Shown piece by piece: positions 16,276 through 24,194 of a DNA stretch of 53,621 nt (positions are counted from its first letter, which is position 1; every line of letters starts with the position of its first letter). The stretch covers positions 1 through 53,621 of the forward strand of contig NZ_WBKM01000285.1 of the NCBI RefSeq assembly GCF_015714725.1. Reading direction: 5' to 3'. Made by a program: the position numbers and the translations under genes. The DNA comes from Nostoc sp. WHI (GTDB lineage: Bacteria > Cyanobacteriota > Cyanobacteriia > Cyanobacteriales > Nostocaceae). A model generated the notes under the pieces. It was not told the origin of the DNA. It saw nothing but the letters and a program-made list of their open reading frames with translations, and searched no databases.

Positions 16276-18813
16276 ATGCCCTTAAATAGACTCGTTGATT
16301 CAGGACAGTCCTTGCCAATACCCGATGTGCAAAGAACGACTTTCGCATTAGATGTAGTCGCTCGTTTGGTTTGCAATACCTGGGAAGAAATTTTAGCAGC
16401 ACAAGCAGGTGGTCAGTTTGACGCTGTAGTAATTGGCTCAGGTATGTATGGTGCATACACCGCTAGCAAGCTGTTTGAATTCGGCAAAGGCTTACCAAAC
16501 CAGCAACCGCGCATTCTAGTCTTGGAAGCTGGGCCATTCCTGATCAGCGAACATTTCCAAAATCTCACTCGCGTTGGTAACTTATTTAACTCAGTTTTGG
16601 AACCGCTGGTTGAGCCAAATTCGCAGGGAAGAAACATCGGCGAACCCTCAAACTATGCCGGTGCCAATAGGCTGAATGACCATCACCGTTGTGTGGGTGG
16701 CAAATCACTGTTTTGGGGCGGCTGGACACCGCGCCTGACCGAAGAGGATCTCAAGCAGTGGCCCGCCGATGTTGTGGAATATCTCCGGCTCAAAGGCCAG
16801 CCCGACGGCTATGAATACGTAGAGCGTGAAATCGGCACTTGGCCCGTTGCCGACTTTATCAACGGACAGCTGTTCGATATTCTCAAAGGCCGTGCCAAGA
16901 ATGTGCTGAACAAAGTACCCTCACTAACAACAGTGCAAGATCCCCCGATCGCAGTGGCAGGTCAATCACCAGGGTCTGGTTTGTTCAGTATGGACAAGTT
17001 TAGCAGCTTGCCTTTGTTGCTCGATGCCATCCGCGAAGCCAGTGGTCAAAATGACGCCAACCGACGGCTATTTCTCGTCCCCAACGCCGAGGTGATCAAG
17101 TTAGAAACCAGTAATGGTATCGTCACCCAAATCGTGGTGGCTTTGAAAAATCTTTATGACCCCAACAACAAGAGCCAAGCTCGCGTCGTGCGTTTGGATG
17201 TCAAACCCAGCGCTGCGATCGTACTGGCAGGCAATACCGTCAACTCAACACGGCTGGCTTTGAACTCATTCCCACGCCCCAAAGCGTTGCAGCCGAACTC
17301 TGAATTGATCGGGCGGAACTTGATGGTTCACGTTCGGGGTAACTTCATTTGGAAGATCACCCGCACCGCCTTGGGTGTCCCATCAGAATTGAAAAAAGAG
17401 TTGCAAACTGCTGCTCTGCACATCCCAGGCTCAACGCAAACCGCGAAAGGTCCGGGACAGTTCCACTTTCAGTTTTATGCTGCCCCGAATGTATTCACCC
17501 CATTCTTTGCAAATGCCCCCAATAATCCCGAAGAGTTCCTCTACCGCGTAGTACCGAACATCGAGGAGTTTGATAAAATTCTCGCCGCTCAAACTTCCGG
17601 GACGATTGAGAACAAGATTGTGATTGGCATTCGCACCTGTGGTGAAACCTTTGGGGATCGGACGACCCCAATCGGAAATCCTAAGAGTAGTTGGATCAGC
17701 GTCAATCCCTTCGGTGGTACTGGCGATGATGTGTACTTTGAGAATGGACGGCAACTGCGCGTACCTAAAGCATTTGTAAACTTGATTGAAACACCCGCCG
17801 ACAAACAAGTTCGAGACGCTCAGTCGGAAGCAGCTTTTGCCTTCATTGAGTCCTTAGCTAATCAACCAAAAGGCGCTGCCACGAAGAAAGACCCCAATGC
17901 ACCAATTGAGTTCTTTGGCGGAGGGGAAGATGGAATAGGCACCACTTATCACGAATCAGGAACATTGTGGATTGGCACTGATTTCACCACATCAGTTACA
18001 GATGTGAATGGTCGTTTCCACCATGTATCTAATGCCTATTGCGTAGCTCAGTCTATTTTTACTACCGTTGGTTCAGCGAATCCAGTACCCACAGGACTAG
18101 CCCTATCTCGTAAGATTGCTCGCTCGATTATTGAACGCTATTCCCAAGTTCAAACTATTAATGACGAACCAGATTTTGAAACTCTTTATCGGGGTAACTT
18201 CAAGGCTGATGGTTGGGAAATTGTGGCATCAGGTAGCAAAAACTTCTTCGATGTCCAAAATCAGAATTCCCCAGTGCTGGGTGCAGGTGTTGGTAATCAG
18301 AACGTCGCGCTGGGCGTTCTCTGGTTTACTCGAAAAAAATTCCAGAATTTTATCCTGAAGTTGGACTGGAAAGCCTTCGACATCAAAGCTAACTCTGGTA
18401 TTTTCCTGCGAACACCAGAACCTAAGGCTCTTGATGATAGCTTCTATCATTCCAGCACCGAAATCCAAATCGATGAGCATGGTTACGACTTTCCTAATAA
18501 CGTTTACGGTAGTCCCTTACACAAAACGGGTGCAGTATACGAAGTTTTCCCCGCTCAAAAATGGGCTGCTAAGGTAATCAGCCCACGCAACTCTGCTAAC
18601 CCAGGATACTGGAATAGCTATGAAATCAGAGTCCAAGGTAATGAGATTTCGGTCAAACTCAATGGTCAATTAGTTAGTGAAGGAACTTTCCCCGGACTCT
18701 TGGGATTTGCCGATCCCAGCGACGGTAAAAAGAAGCGTTCAGAAGGTTTCATTGGTTTGCAGTGCCATACCGAAGTAGTTCAGTTTCGCAACATTCGGAT
18801 TAAGGAACTTTAA
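16276..18813 (+). CDS. GMC-type FAD oxidoreductase fused to a DUF1080 domain
   Basis: An 845-aa two-part protein. Part 1 (about 1-625) is a glucose-methanol-choline oxidoreductase: D49-AVVIGSGMYG binds the FAD ADP moiety, HRCVGGKSLFWGGWTPR covers the flavin-attachment region, and the C-terminal signature has the catalytic pair H559 (TTYHESGTLWIG) and N602 (TVGSANPVPTG). Part 2 (about 630-845) has the concanavalin-like DUF1080 fold: GNFKADGWEIV, FILKLDWKAFDIKANSGIFL, GYWNSYEIRVQGNEISVKLNG and a final FIGLQCHTEVVQFRNIRIKEL. Some DUF1080 proteins act on 3-keto-glycosides, and GMC enzymes include glucoside 3-dehydrogenases, so both steps could be joined in one chain. No signal peptide is visible. 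GC content is higher than in neighbouring genes. Confidence 0.87.
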   Translation: MPLNRLVDSGQSLPIPDVQRTTFALDVVARLVCNTWEEILAAQAGGQFDAVVIGSGMYGAYTASKLFEFGKGLPNQQPRILVLEAGPFLISEHFQNLTRVGNLFNSVLEPLVEPNSQGRNIGEPSNYAGANRLNDHHRCVGGKSLFWGGWTPRLTEEDLKQWPADVVEYLRLKGQPDGYEYVEREIGTWPVADFINGQLFDILKGRAKNVLNKVPSLTTVQDPPIAVAGQSPGSGLFSMDKFSSLPLLLDAIREASGQNDANRRLFLVPNAEVIKLETSNGIVTQIVVALKNLYDPNNKSQARVVRLDVKPSAAIVLAGNTVNSTRLALNSFPRPKALQPNSELIGRNLMVHVRGNFIWKITRTALGVPSELKKELQTAALHIPGSTQTAKGPGQFHFQFYAAPNVFTPFFANAPNNPEEFLYRVVPNIEEFDKILAAQTSGTIENKIVIGIRTCGETFGDRTTPIGNPKSSWISVNPFGGTGDDVYFENGRQLRVPKAFVNLIETPADKQVRDAQSEAAFAFIESLANQPKGAATKKDPNAPIEFFGGGEDGIGTTYHESGTLWIGTDFTTSVTDVNGRFHHVSNAYCVAQSIFTTVGSANPVPTGLALSRKIARSIIERYSQVQTINDEPDFETLYRGNFKADGWEIVASGSKNFFDVQNQNSPVLGAGVGNQNVALGVLWFTRKKFQNFILKLDWKAFDIKANSGIFLRTPEPKALDDSFYHSSTEIQIDEHGYDFPNNVYGSPLHKTGAVYEVFPAQKWAAKVISPRNSANPGYWNSYEIRVQGNEISVKLNGQLVSEGTFPGLLGFADPSDGKKKRSEGFIGLQCHTEVVQFRNIRIKEL

Positions 18814-18958
18814 TCCGAATATTGCGGCACTTTCGTGCAATATAAACTGACCTCTCCCCCAGCCCCTCTCGTGCGAGGAGAGGGTAACTTATAGAGAACT
18901 CTGTTGGAGGCTTTTTATCCAACTGAGAACCGTTATAAATGCGATCGCACAGATTTTA

Positions 18959-19002
18959 GCAAAATAACGCAGAGAGTTAATGATTACTCTGCGTTATTTT
19001 GC
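18959..19002. terminator. Perfect 16-bp hairpin after the GMC gene
   Basis: GCAAAATAACGCAGAG (18959-18974) pairs perfectly with 18987-19002 around a 12-base loop. It lies about 145 bases after the GMC stop and before the S51 gene. The tail is not T-rich on the plus strand, so it may be an interspersed repeat of the CGCAGAG type rather than a true terminator. Confidence 0.5.
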
Positions 19003-19095
19003 GTTAAAAAACAGTACAAGCCCTGTACGCTGGAAATTTCACCCTCTCTAGTGCGAGAGTTAAGCTAATGCGCGTCTAAATTGCACATTTTTGAT

Positions 19096-20139
19096 ATGAC
19101 AAAGGCATTCCCAAATATAGCAGAGGGCTTGAAGAGTGCAGGAATCAAATTGTTGAACATGGGAACCTTCCTAATAACCCGTTTTATCGCCAGTTGGAAA
19201 CGCTACTTCCTGGGCGACACTGTTGATGTCCACCCCTCCCCCTCCTTTGATGTCCGTCCTTCCTTAGCGGGCCCAGTCCTTAGCTTGGGTGGGGGTGGCC
19301 CCGACGTCGATGATGCTATCCAGTGGTTAATTAACCAAGTTAGAGGAGGTATTGACTCCGCCACTAAAGTTAATGTTGTAGTTATCCGCACTAATGGTAA
19401 TCACGATTACAACCGATTAATTTATGCTATGAAGGGCGTAAACTCTGTAGAAACTCTTATTATTAGCAATAAGCAAGACGCAAACAAATCTGAGATTGTT
19501 GAGAAAGTCAAAAATGCTGATGTAATTTTTTTTGCTGGCGGCGACCAATGTCAATACATCCGCAACTGGAAAAATACTAAGTTGGAAACTGCCGTTAAGT
19601 CAGTTTACCTTAAGGGAGGCGGTATTGGTGGCACTAGTGCGGGTGCAATGATCCAAAGTGATTATGTCTATGATGCTTGCGCTTCTTCCGAAAAAGGCAT
19701 CGAAACTAGAGATGCACTTGAAGATCCCTACCGAGACATTACTTTTACTTACAACTTTTTCAATTGGAGTCATTTGAAGGGAACTATCGTAGATACGCAC
19801 TTCGACAGGCGGGAAAGAATGGGGCGGATTATGACTTTTATTGCCCGTCAAATTAAAGATGGTGTATCTAACTGTGTTTTAGGTATAGCGATTAGTGAGA
19901 GTACATCGGTTCTTGTGGATAAAAACGGTCTGGTGAAAGTTATCGGTAGAGGCGCAGCGTACTTTGTACTTGGCAATCATCTGCCGGAAGTATGCGAACC
20001 GCGATCGCCTTTGACCTTTTCCAATTACAAAATTTGGAAAGTTCGCAGTGGCGACACCTTTAACCTGAAAAACAGACCAACTTCTGGGTACTATCTCAGA
20101 AGTGTCAAAAGGGGACGGATTGATTCAAATCCTTATTGA
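19096..20139 (+). CDS. Cyanophycinase-like peptidase family S51 protein
   Basis: S51 hydrolases include cyanophycinase, which cuts the storage polymer cyanophycin to Asp-Arg dipeptides, and dipeptidase E. Seen: GPVLSLGGGGPDVDDAIQWL at the start of the fold, FFAGGDQCQYIRNW, and the nucleophile motif GGTSAGAM, with Ser181 counted from the ATG. GTIVDTHFDRRERMGRIMTF and LGIAISESTSVLVD follow, both typical of cyanophycinases. The N-terminal 55 residues precede the core and are unusual. A TTG at 19081 is an alternative start; neither has a good ribosome site. No cphA gene is near. It may be a paralogue rather than the main cyanophycinase. Confidence 0.82.
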   Translation: MTKAFPNIAEGLKSAGIKLLNMGTFLITRFIASWKRYFLGDTVDVHPSPSFDVRPSLAGPVLSLGGGGPDVDDAIQWLINQVRGGIDSATKVNVVVIRTNGNHDYNRLIYAMKGVNSVETLIISNKQDANKSEIVEKVKNADVIFFAGGDQCQYIRNWKNTKLETAVKSVYLKGGGIGGTSAGAMIQSDYVYDACASSEKGIETRDALEDPYRDITFTYNFFNWSHLKGTIVDTHFDRRERMGRIMTFIARQIKDGVSNCVLGIAISESTSVLVDKNGLVKVIGRGAAYFVLGNHLPEVCEPRSPLTFSNYKIWKVRSGDTFNLKNRPTSGYYLRSVKRGRIDSNPY

Positions 20140-20152
20140 ATGGGGAATGGGG

Positions 20153-20172
20153 CAATACGGTTTGGTTAAGGT
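20153..20172. repeat. Solo terminus of the CAATACGG element family
   Basis: CAATACGGTTTGGTTAAGG matches the outer end of the element at 45068 and the one at 30417. No partner end is found nearby, so this appears to be a decayed relic between the S51 and aldo/keto reductase genes. Confidence 0.45.
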
Positions 20173-20269
20173 TTTTTGATGAAAATTCTAGATCGGAAAG
20201 ACGCAATTTATCGCCAAGTGTTGTGCACTAGTATATCTATTGGCTCAAAAATTATTGGAGAAAGTAGAT

Positions 20270-21226
20270 ATGCAAACCAAACAACTCGGCAATTCGGAGC
20301 TTCATATTACCCCAATCGGTTTTGGAGCTTGGGCAATTGGTGGATCTGAGTGGGCTTTTGGTTGGGGAGCGCAGGATGACCAGGAATCGATCGCAGCGAT
20401 CAATCGCGCTCTCGACCTCGGCATTAATTGGATTGACACCGCAGCTATCTATGGTCTGGGGCATTCGGAGGAGGTTGTTGCTAAGGCGCTTAAAGGTCAA
20501 TCTAATCGCCCCTACATTTTCACTAAATGCTCAATGATCTGGGATGAAAAGGGCGAAATTAATCGCAGTATCAAGGCGGATTCGGTGCGGCGGGAGGTTG
20601 AAGCTAGTTTGCGCCGACTCGATATTGAAACCATTGACCTCTACCAAATCCACTGGCCTAACCCTGACTCAGAAATTGAAGAAGGCTGGACAACTCTTGC
20701 CAAGCTCAAGGATGAGGGAAAGGTTCGCTATATCGGGGTTTCAAACTTCAATGTGGAACAGTTGAAACGTGTTCAGGAGATTGCACCAGTTACCTCATTG
20801 CAGCCGCCTTATTCACTGGTTAAACGCAATGTCGAAAACGAAATTCTGCCTTTTTGTAAGGAAAATAACATAGGTGTGATTGTTTATTCACCTATGCAAT
20901 CTGGCTTGCTTACAGGGACAATGACACCTGAGCGGGTTGCAAATTTCCCAGATGATGATTGGCGCAAAAACAGCAGTGAATTTCAAGAGCCACGTTTATC
21001 TCGTAATCTAAAGCTGGTCGAAGTGTTGCAGCACATTGGTCAACAACACGATCGCTCGGCGGGTGAGGTGGCGATCGCTTGGACTTTAAACAATCCGGCG
21101 GTGACAGCTGCCATCGTTGGCGGACGCAATCCAAAGCAGGTGGAAGGAATCATCGGTGCAAGTGAATTTCGCCTCAATCAGCAGGAGCTAGATCAGATTG
21201 GCGCTTTCCTTGGCGAGAATCCATAA
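20270..21226 (+). CDS. Aldo/keto reductase
   Basis: A 318-aa TIM-barrel NADPH-dependent oxidoreductase. The full catalytic tetrad is visible: D56 and Y61 in WIDTAAIYGLG, K86 in FTKCSMIW, H128 in QIHWPNPDSE. The C-terminal NADP-binding segment AIVGGRNPKQVEGIIGAS is also present. It resembles the YajO/YakC-type members acting on aldehydes, keto-sugars or xenobiotics. GGAGAA eight to thirteen bases upstream supports the ATG at 20270 over a TTG at 20240. Its 3' end overlaps the 3' end of the convergent cysteine desulfurase gene by 53 bases. Confidence 0.92.
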   Translation: MQTKQLGNSELHITPIGFGAWAIGGSEWAFGWGAQDDQESIAAINRALDLGINWIDTAAIYGLGHSEEVVAKALKGQSNRPYIFTKCSMIWDEKGEINRSIKADSVRREVEASLRRLDIETIDLYQIHWPNPDSEIEEGWTTLAKLKDEGKVRYIGVSNFNVEQLKRVQEIAPVTSLQPPYSLVKRNVENEILPFCKENNIGVIVYSPMQSGLLTGTMTPERVANFPDDDWRKNSSEFQEPRLSRNLKLVEVLQHIGQQHDRSAGEVAIAWTLNNPAVTAAIVGGRNPKQVEGIIGASEFRLNQQELDQIGAFLGENP

Positions 21227-22412
21227 AATCTTTCATGGGATTACGTAAACTTTGAATGGTAGCGATCGCATGTTTCGCTACCTGATCAATTTCCTCTAGA
21301 GTATTGAATCTGCCAATACCAAACCGGATTGAAGCGTAAGCTAGCTGTTCTGAATGTCCCAATGCTGTGAGAACATGGGAGGGTGCAGTAGTTGCCGACG
21401 AGCAAGCAGAACCAGAAGACACGGCCATCACTGGCTGCAATCCTAGCAAAAGTGCGGCTCCATCCACTCCCTCAACACTGACATTCAAGTTTCCTGCTAG
21501 CCGCTCTTGAGGATGTCCGTTGAAATGAATTCCTTCTATTTGAGAAAGCTGTTCCCACAATCTTTGCCTTAATTGAGTGAGGCGTTGGGTTTCTGTCGCT
21601 TGTTCTGCCAAAGCGATTTCTACAGCTTTCCCAAAGCCGGCAATTTGCGGTGTATATAATGTACCAGAACGCATTCCCCGTTCATGTCCGCCGCCGTGCT
21701 GCTGGGGAGCCAGTTGGACTCTGGGGTTCCGCCGACGGACGTATAGCGCCCCAATGCCTTTTGGGCCATATACTTTGTGTGCAGTTAGCGACATCAAATC
21801 AATTTTCATTGCTTGCACATCCAAGGGAATTTTACCAATAGCTTGGGCTGCGTCGGTATGGAAAATGATATTGCGATCGCTTCCGGCGGAGTGTAGGCGA
21901 TCGTGGCACATTTCCCCAATTTCTGCCAAAGGCTGTAACACACCAATTTCGTTATTTGCAGCCATCACCGATACCAAAATTGTCTCAGGACGGAAAGCTT
22001 TTTTTAACTCAGTTAAATCAATCAATCCATCTTTTTGGACAGGAAGAATAGTAATATCAAAACCGAGACTTTTTAAATAATTACAAGGATCAATAACTGC
22101 ACTATGTTCAGTGGCAACAGTAATAATATGCTGACCTTTTTTAAAATAAGCTTCAGCAACACCTTTAATAGCTAAATTATTCGCTTCTGTTGCACCACTC
22201 GTAAAAACAATTTCTTCTGGTGTGGCGTTGATTGCTGTTGCTAATATCTCTCGTGTTTGTTTGACAGCAGCTTCCGCTTCCCAACCGTAAATATGACTAA
22301 TACTTGATGGGTTGCCAAAGTGTTCTGTAAAATAGGGGAGCATTGCTGATAGTACCCGTTCATCTACAGGCGTAGTCGCGTGGCAATCAAGGTAGATAGG
22401 ACGAATAGACAT
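21174..22412 (-). CDS. Cysteine desulfurase (NifS/IscS-like, class V aminotransferase fold)
   Basis: A PLP enzyme that takes sulfur from cysteine as a persulfide for Fe-S clusters, tRNA thiolation and thiamine. Seen: the N-terminal signature IYLDCHATTPVDERVL, the PLP Lys K213 in SLTAHKVYGPKG, and the sulfur-carrying Cys C337 in SSGSACSSATTAPSHVL, in the flexible-loop form of group I enzymes. At 412 aa it is full length, with a C-terminal extension of about 15 residues (SRQGKRQSDLAPAD) inside the overlap with the aldo/keto reductase gene. It lies upstream on the same strand as neither thiS nor thiE, yet close enough to suggest a shared sulfur theme. Confidence 0.93.
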   Translation of the reverse strand: MSIRPIYLDCHATTPVDERVLSAMLPYFTEHFGNPSSISHIYGWEAEAAVKQTREILATAINATPEEIVFTSGATEANNLAIKGVAEAYFKKGQHIITVATEHSAVIDPCNYLKSLGFDITILPVQKDGLIDLTELKKAFRPETILVSVMAANNEIGVLQPLAEIGEMCHDRLHSAGSDRNIIFHTDAAQAIGKIPLDVQAMKIDLMSLTAHKVYGPKGIGALYVRRRNPRVQLAPQQHGGGHERGMRSGTLYTPQIAGFGKAVEIALAEQATETQRLTQLRQRLWEQLSQIEGIHFNGHPQERLAGNLNVSVEGVDGAALLLGLQPVMAVSSGSACSSATTAPSHVLTALGHSEQLAYASIRFGIGRFNTLEEIDQVAKHAIATIQSLRNPMKDFMDSRQGKRQSDLAPAD

Positions 22413-22417
22413 AATTT

Positions 22418-23044
22418 TTAACTCAAACTTTGACTCAAATTTTTTAATACACTTAGAACCTGATACAGTTCGCTTTTGCGTTTCAAAAGTGTAAATTGGT
22501 CAGACATAGCATACTTCAGCTGATTTTGTTTAGTAAGTTTCAGGAAAATAAAATCACTCCCATTTGTTACTAATCCAAAAGTAGGTTTGTCTTGATTAGG
22601 ATTAGCCAACATATAAACAAGTGCTTGAGGTATGGCTTCTAAAAGAGAAAAGCTAGACCTTTTAGATTCAATTACTAACAACCATAATTGTTCTTGAATA
22701 ACTAAAATATCAATTCTACCTCTAATAATTTCTCCTTCATCTTCCGCAGAAATTTCTATAGATTCTTCAGTAGCGAGAAAAAATGGCTCACGATAGAATC
22801 CGGCCAAGTCTAATAAAGGAGAAACAACTACCATTTTGACTGCATTTTCTAAGATTGGTGGGTGTTTAACCAATCTCATAAAATTAGTTTTAACTCGGTC
22901 TAGATATTGTTTTTCTATATCTGTGATTTCTGGTAGAGTGTCAAACCATTCTGGAAAAAAATCTTCACCTTCACTTTGTTGCAGACCAAATCTTGCTTCT
23001 AAATAAGCAAGGCTGATATTATGGGCTTGGATGACTTGAACCAT
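22418..23044 (-). CDS. Hypothetical protein with PD-(D/E)XK nuclease-like core
   Basis: A 208-aa protein that resembles the N-terminal nuclease segment of type I restriction R subunits and a common cyanobacterial family annotated as restriction-like. Seen: a helix with E66 (ILENAVKMVVVSPLLDLAGF), then D112 in GRIDILVI and E126-S-K128 in LLVIESKRSS, the order expected of a PD-(D/E)XK active site. No helicase or specificity gene is adjacent, so it is not a complete restriction system. It ends five bases before the start codon of the cysteine desulfurase gene, so the two may be co-transcribed. A nucleic-acid role is inference. Confidence 0.65.
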   Translation of the reverse strand: MVQVIQAHNISLAYLEARFGLQQSEGEDFFPEWFDTLPEITDIEKQYLDRVKTNFMRLVKHPPILENAVKMVVVSPLLDLAGFYREPFFLATEESIEISAEDEGEIIRGRIDILVIQEQLWLLVIESKRSSFSLLEAIPQALVYMLANPNQDKPTFGLVTNGSDFIFLKLTKQNQLKYAMSDQFTLLKRKSELYQVLSVLKNLSQSLS

Positions 23045-23086
23045 AGTTTATTCAAAATATATACTATAACTAGTATGACATTTTCC

Positions 23087-23153
23087 CCGATTTGACCACC
23101 CCTTGCTTTTTGCCTGCCTACGCAGATAAGTTCAAAAATCAAATCGGATTGCT
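23087..23153. repeat. Partial copy of the AAAAATCAAATC element
   Basis: Carries TTTTTGCCTGCCTACGCAGA and TTCAAAAATCAAATCGGATT, matching the right halves of the copies at 32322-32437 and 46942-47063. The left end is truncated to CCCCGATTTGACC. Confidence 0.6.
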
Positions 23154-23199
23154 AACTCAATTACTTAGCTTGACTTAATCCATTTAACAGTTTATTGAA

Positions 23200-23412
23200 C
23201 TAACCACCACCAACAATAGTTACCACTTCTAAGCGATCGCCTGGCTGTACTTTTGTTTGCGTCCAAAACTGGCGATGTAAAATTTCGCCGTTATACTCTA
23301 CAGCCACCAAGCGAGGGTTAAAACCCAACTGTTGGAGCAAATCGGGTAAAGAAGTTTGAGATAAGCAACTATGGGTTTCCCCATTTACCTGAACCGTAAT
23401 CTCATTAGACAT
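23200..23412 (-). CDS. thiS: Sulfur carrier protein ThiS
   Basis: A 70-aa ubiquitin-like protein that carries sulfur as a C-terminal thiocarboxylate for thiazole synthesis. The N-terminal strand EITVQVNGETHSC, the middle LLQQLGFNPRLVAVEYNGEI and the terminal RLEVVTIVGGG fit the family, including the required Gly-Gly end. It is the last gene of a minus-strand group thiE - 48-aa ORF - GNAT - thiS, with about 100 bases between the GNAT stop and its start. ThiG and ThiF are not in the window. Confidence 0.92.
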   Translation of the reverse strand: MSNEITVQVNGETHSCLSQTSLPDLLQQLGFNPRLVAVEYNGEILHRQFWTQTKVQPGDRLEVVTIVGGG

Positions 23413-23515
23413 AAGCTATGTTTGAAATTGGACATGGGGCACTTGTACTGAGTAAGGATTCAGGTGGCAGAGTATTGACAAAGGGAACAGTTGAGGGAGA
23501 ATATCACAAAAGTTG

Positions 23516-24025
23516 CTACTCTTCTAGACTGCGTGCTTCGATAATAGGTCGATTCTCTTCTGGAGATGCTGTGAGATTGACAGCAACAGCAGACTTAATA
23601 AAAAATACAACTCGTTCCACTTCTCGAAATCCGACTTTTGTATAAAACTCATGACTTGCAGAATTATCAAGGAGGGAATCCAAAGCAAGTTCGATACATC
23701 CCTGCTCACATGCCCACTGCTCGGCATACTGAATTAGCGTTCTGCCAACATCTTGATTGCGGCATTCAGCTTTGACATAGATTCCTTCTACGTAGGCTAC
23801 AGGGCTTTTAGTTGCGTCTGGAACATAATCAGAACGTAGCGATAGATTCATAAACGCGATCGCACAGCCATGATCATCCCTAACCAGAATGCCTTGTTCT
23901 CGATCAGAATGCAGAATATTGGTGAGAATAACTTCCATTTCGGCAGAAGAGCAATGCGGCCATAGCTCCAGTGCTAAGTTTAGCCACTCTTGAAAATCAT
24001 TTTGGGTAACTTTGCAAATTTTCAT
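23516..24025 (-). CDS. GNAT acetyltransferase, AAC(6')-like
   Basis: A 169-aa N-acetyltransferase using acetyl-CoA. The core SPVAYVEGIYVKAECRNQDVGRTLI has the Q/RxxGxG/A-type acetyl-CoA loop. DFQEWLNLALELWPHCSS, LVRDDHGCAIAFMNLSLRSDYV and HEFYTKVGFREVERVVFFIK give the same layout as aminoglycoside 6'-N-acetyltransferases of the AAC(6')-I group. The last 20 residues extend past the usual end. It lies inside the thiamine cluster, seven bases after the 48-aa ORF. The natural substrate in a cyanobacterium is unlikely to be a clinical antibiotic; an amine metabolite is just as possible. Confidence 0.82.
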   Translation of the reverse strand: MKICKVTQNDFQEWLNLALELWPHCSSAEMEVILTNILHSDREQGILVRDDHGCAIAFMNLSLRSDYVPDATKSPVAYVEGIYVKAECRNQDVGRTLIQYAEQWACEQGCIELALDSLLDNSASHEFYTKVGFREVERVVFFIKSAVAVNLTASPEENRPIIEARSLEE

Positions 24026-24031
24026 TCACAT

Positions 24032-24178
24032 TCACTTAGGTGATGGCAACTTGGTAAACTTAGGTATATCTAGATTAATGTTATCCCACGGTTGAGCGCT
24101 AGCTGTATAAATATCCATACTAGGTTGAAACTCGTTAGATGCATTGCGTTTCGAGAACTCTGCTAAAACCTGAATCAT
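24032..24178 (-). CDS. Small hypothetical protein, 48 aa, in the thiamine cluster
   Basis: Starts MIQVLAEFSKRNASNEFQPS 16 bases after the thiE stop and ends FTKLPSPK seven bases before the GNAT start. The tight spacing on both sides and balanced amino-acid content suggest a real gene rather than a chance frame, although the ribosome site is weak. Sequence features: an N-terminal helix, then a hydrophilic section with ASAQPWDNINLDIP. No family is recognised. It could be a partner of the GNAT, or the C-terminal remnant of a larger protein. Confidence 0.5.
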   Translation of the reverse strand: MIQVLAEFSKRNASNEFQPSMDIYTASAQPWDNINLDIPKFTKLPSPK

Positions 24179-24194
24179 CGCCAATTTTAAATTG

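Noticed and set aside
22418..23044. Complete type I restriction system
   Set aside because: Only a nuclease-like core is present; no helicase, methylase or specificity gene lies nearby.
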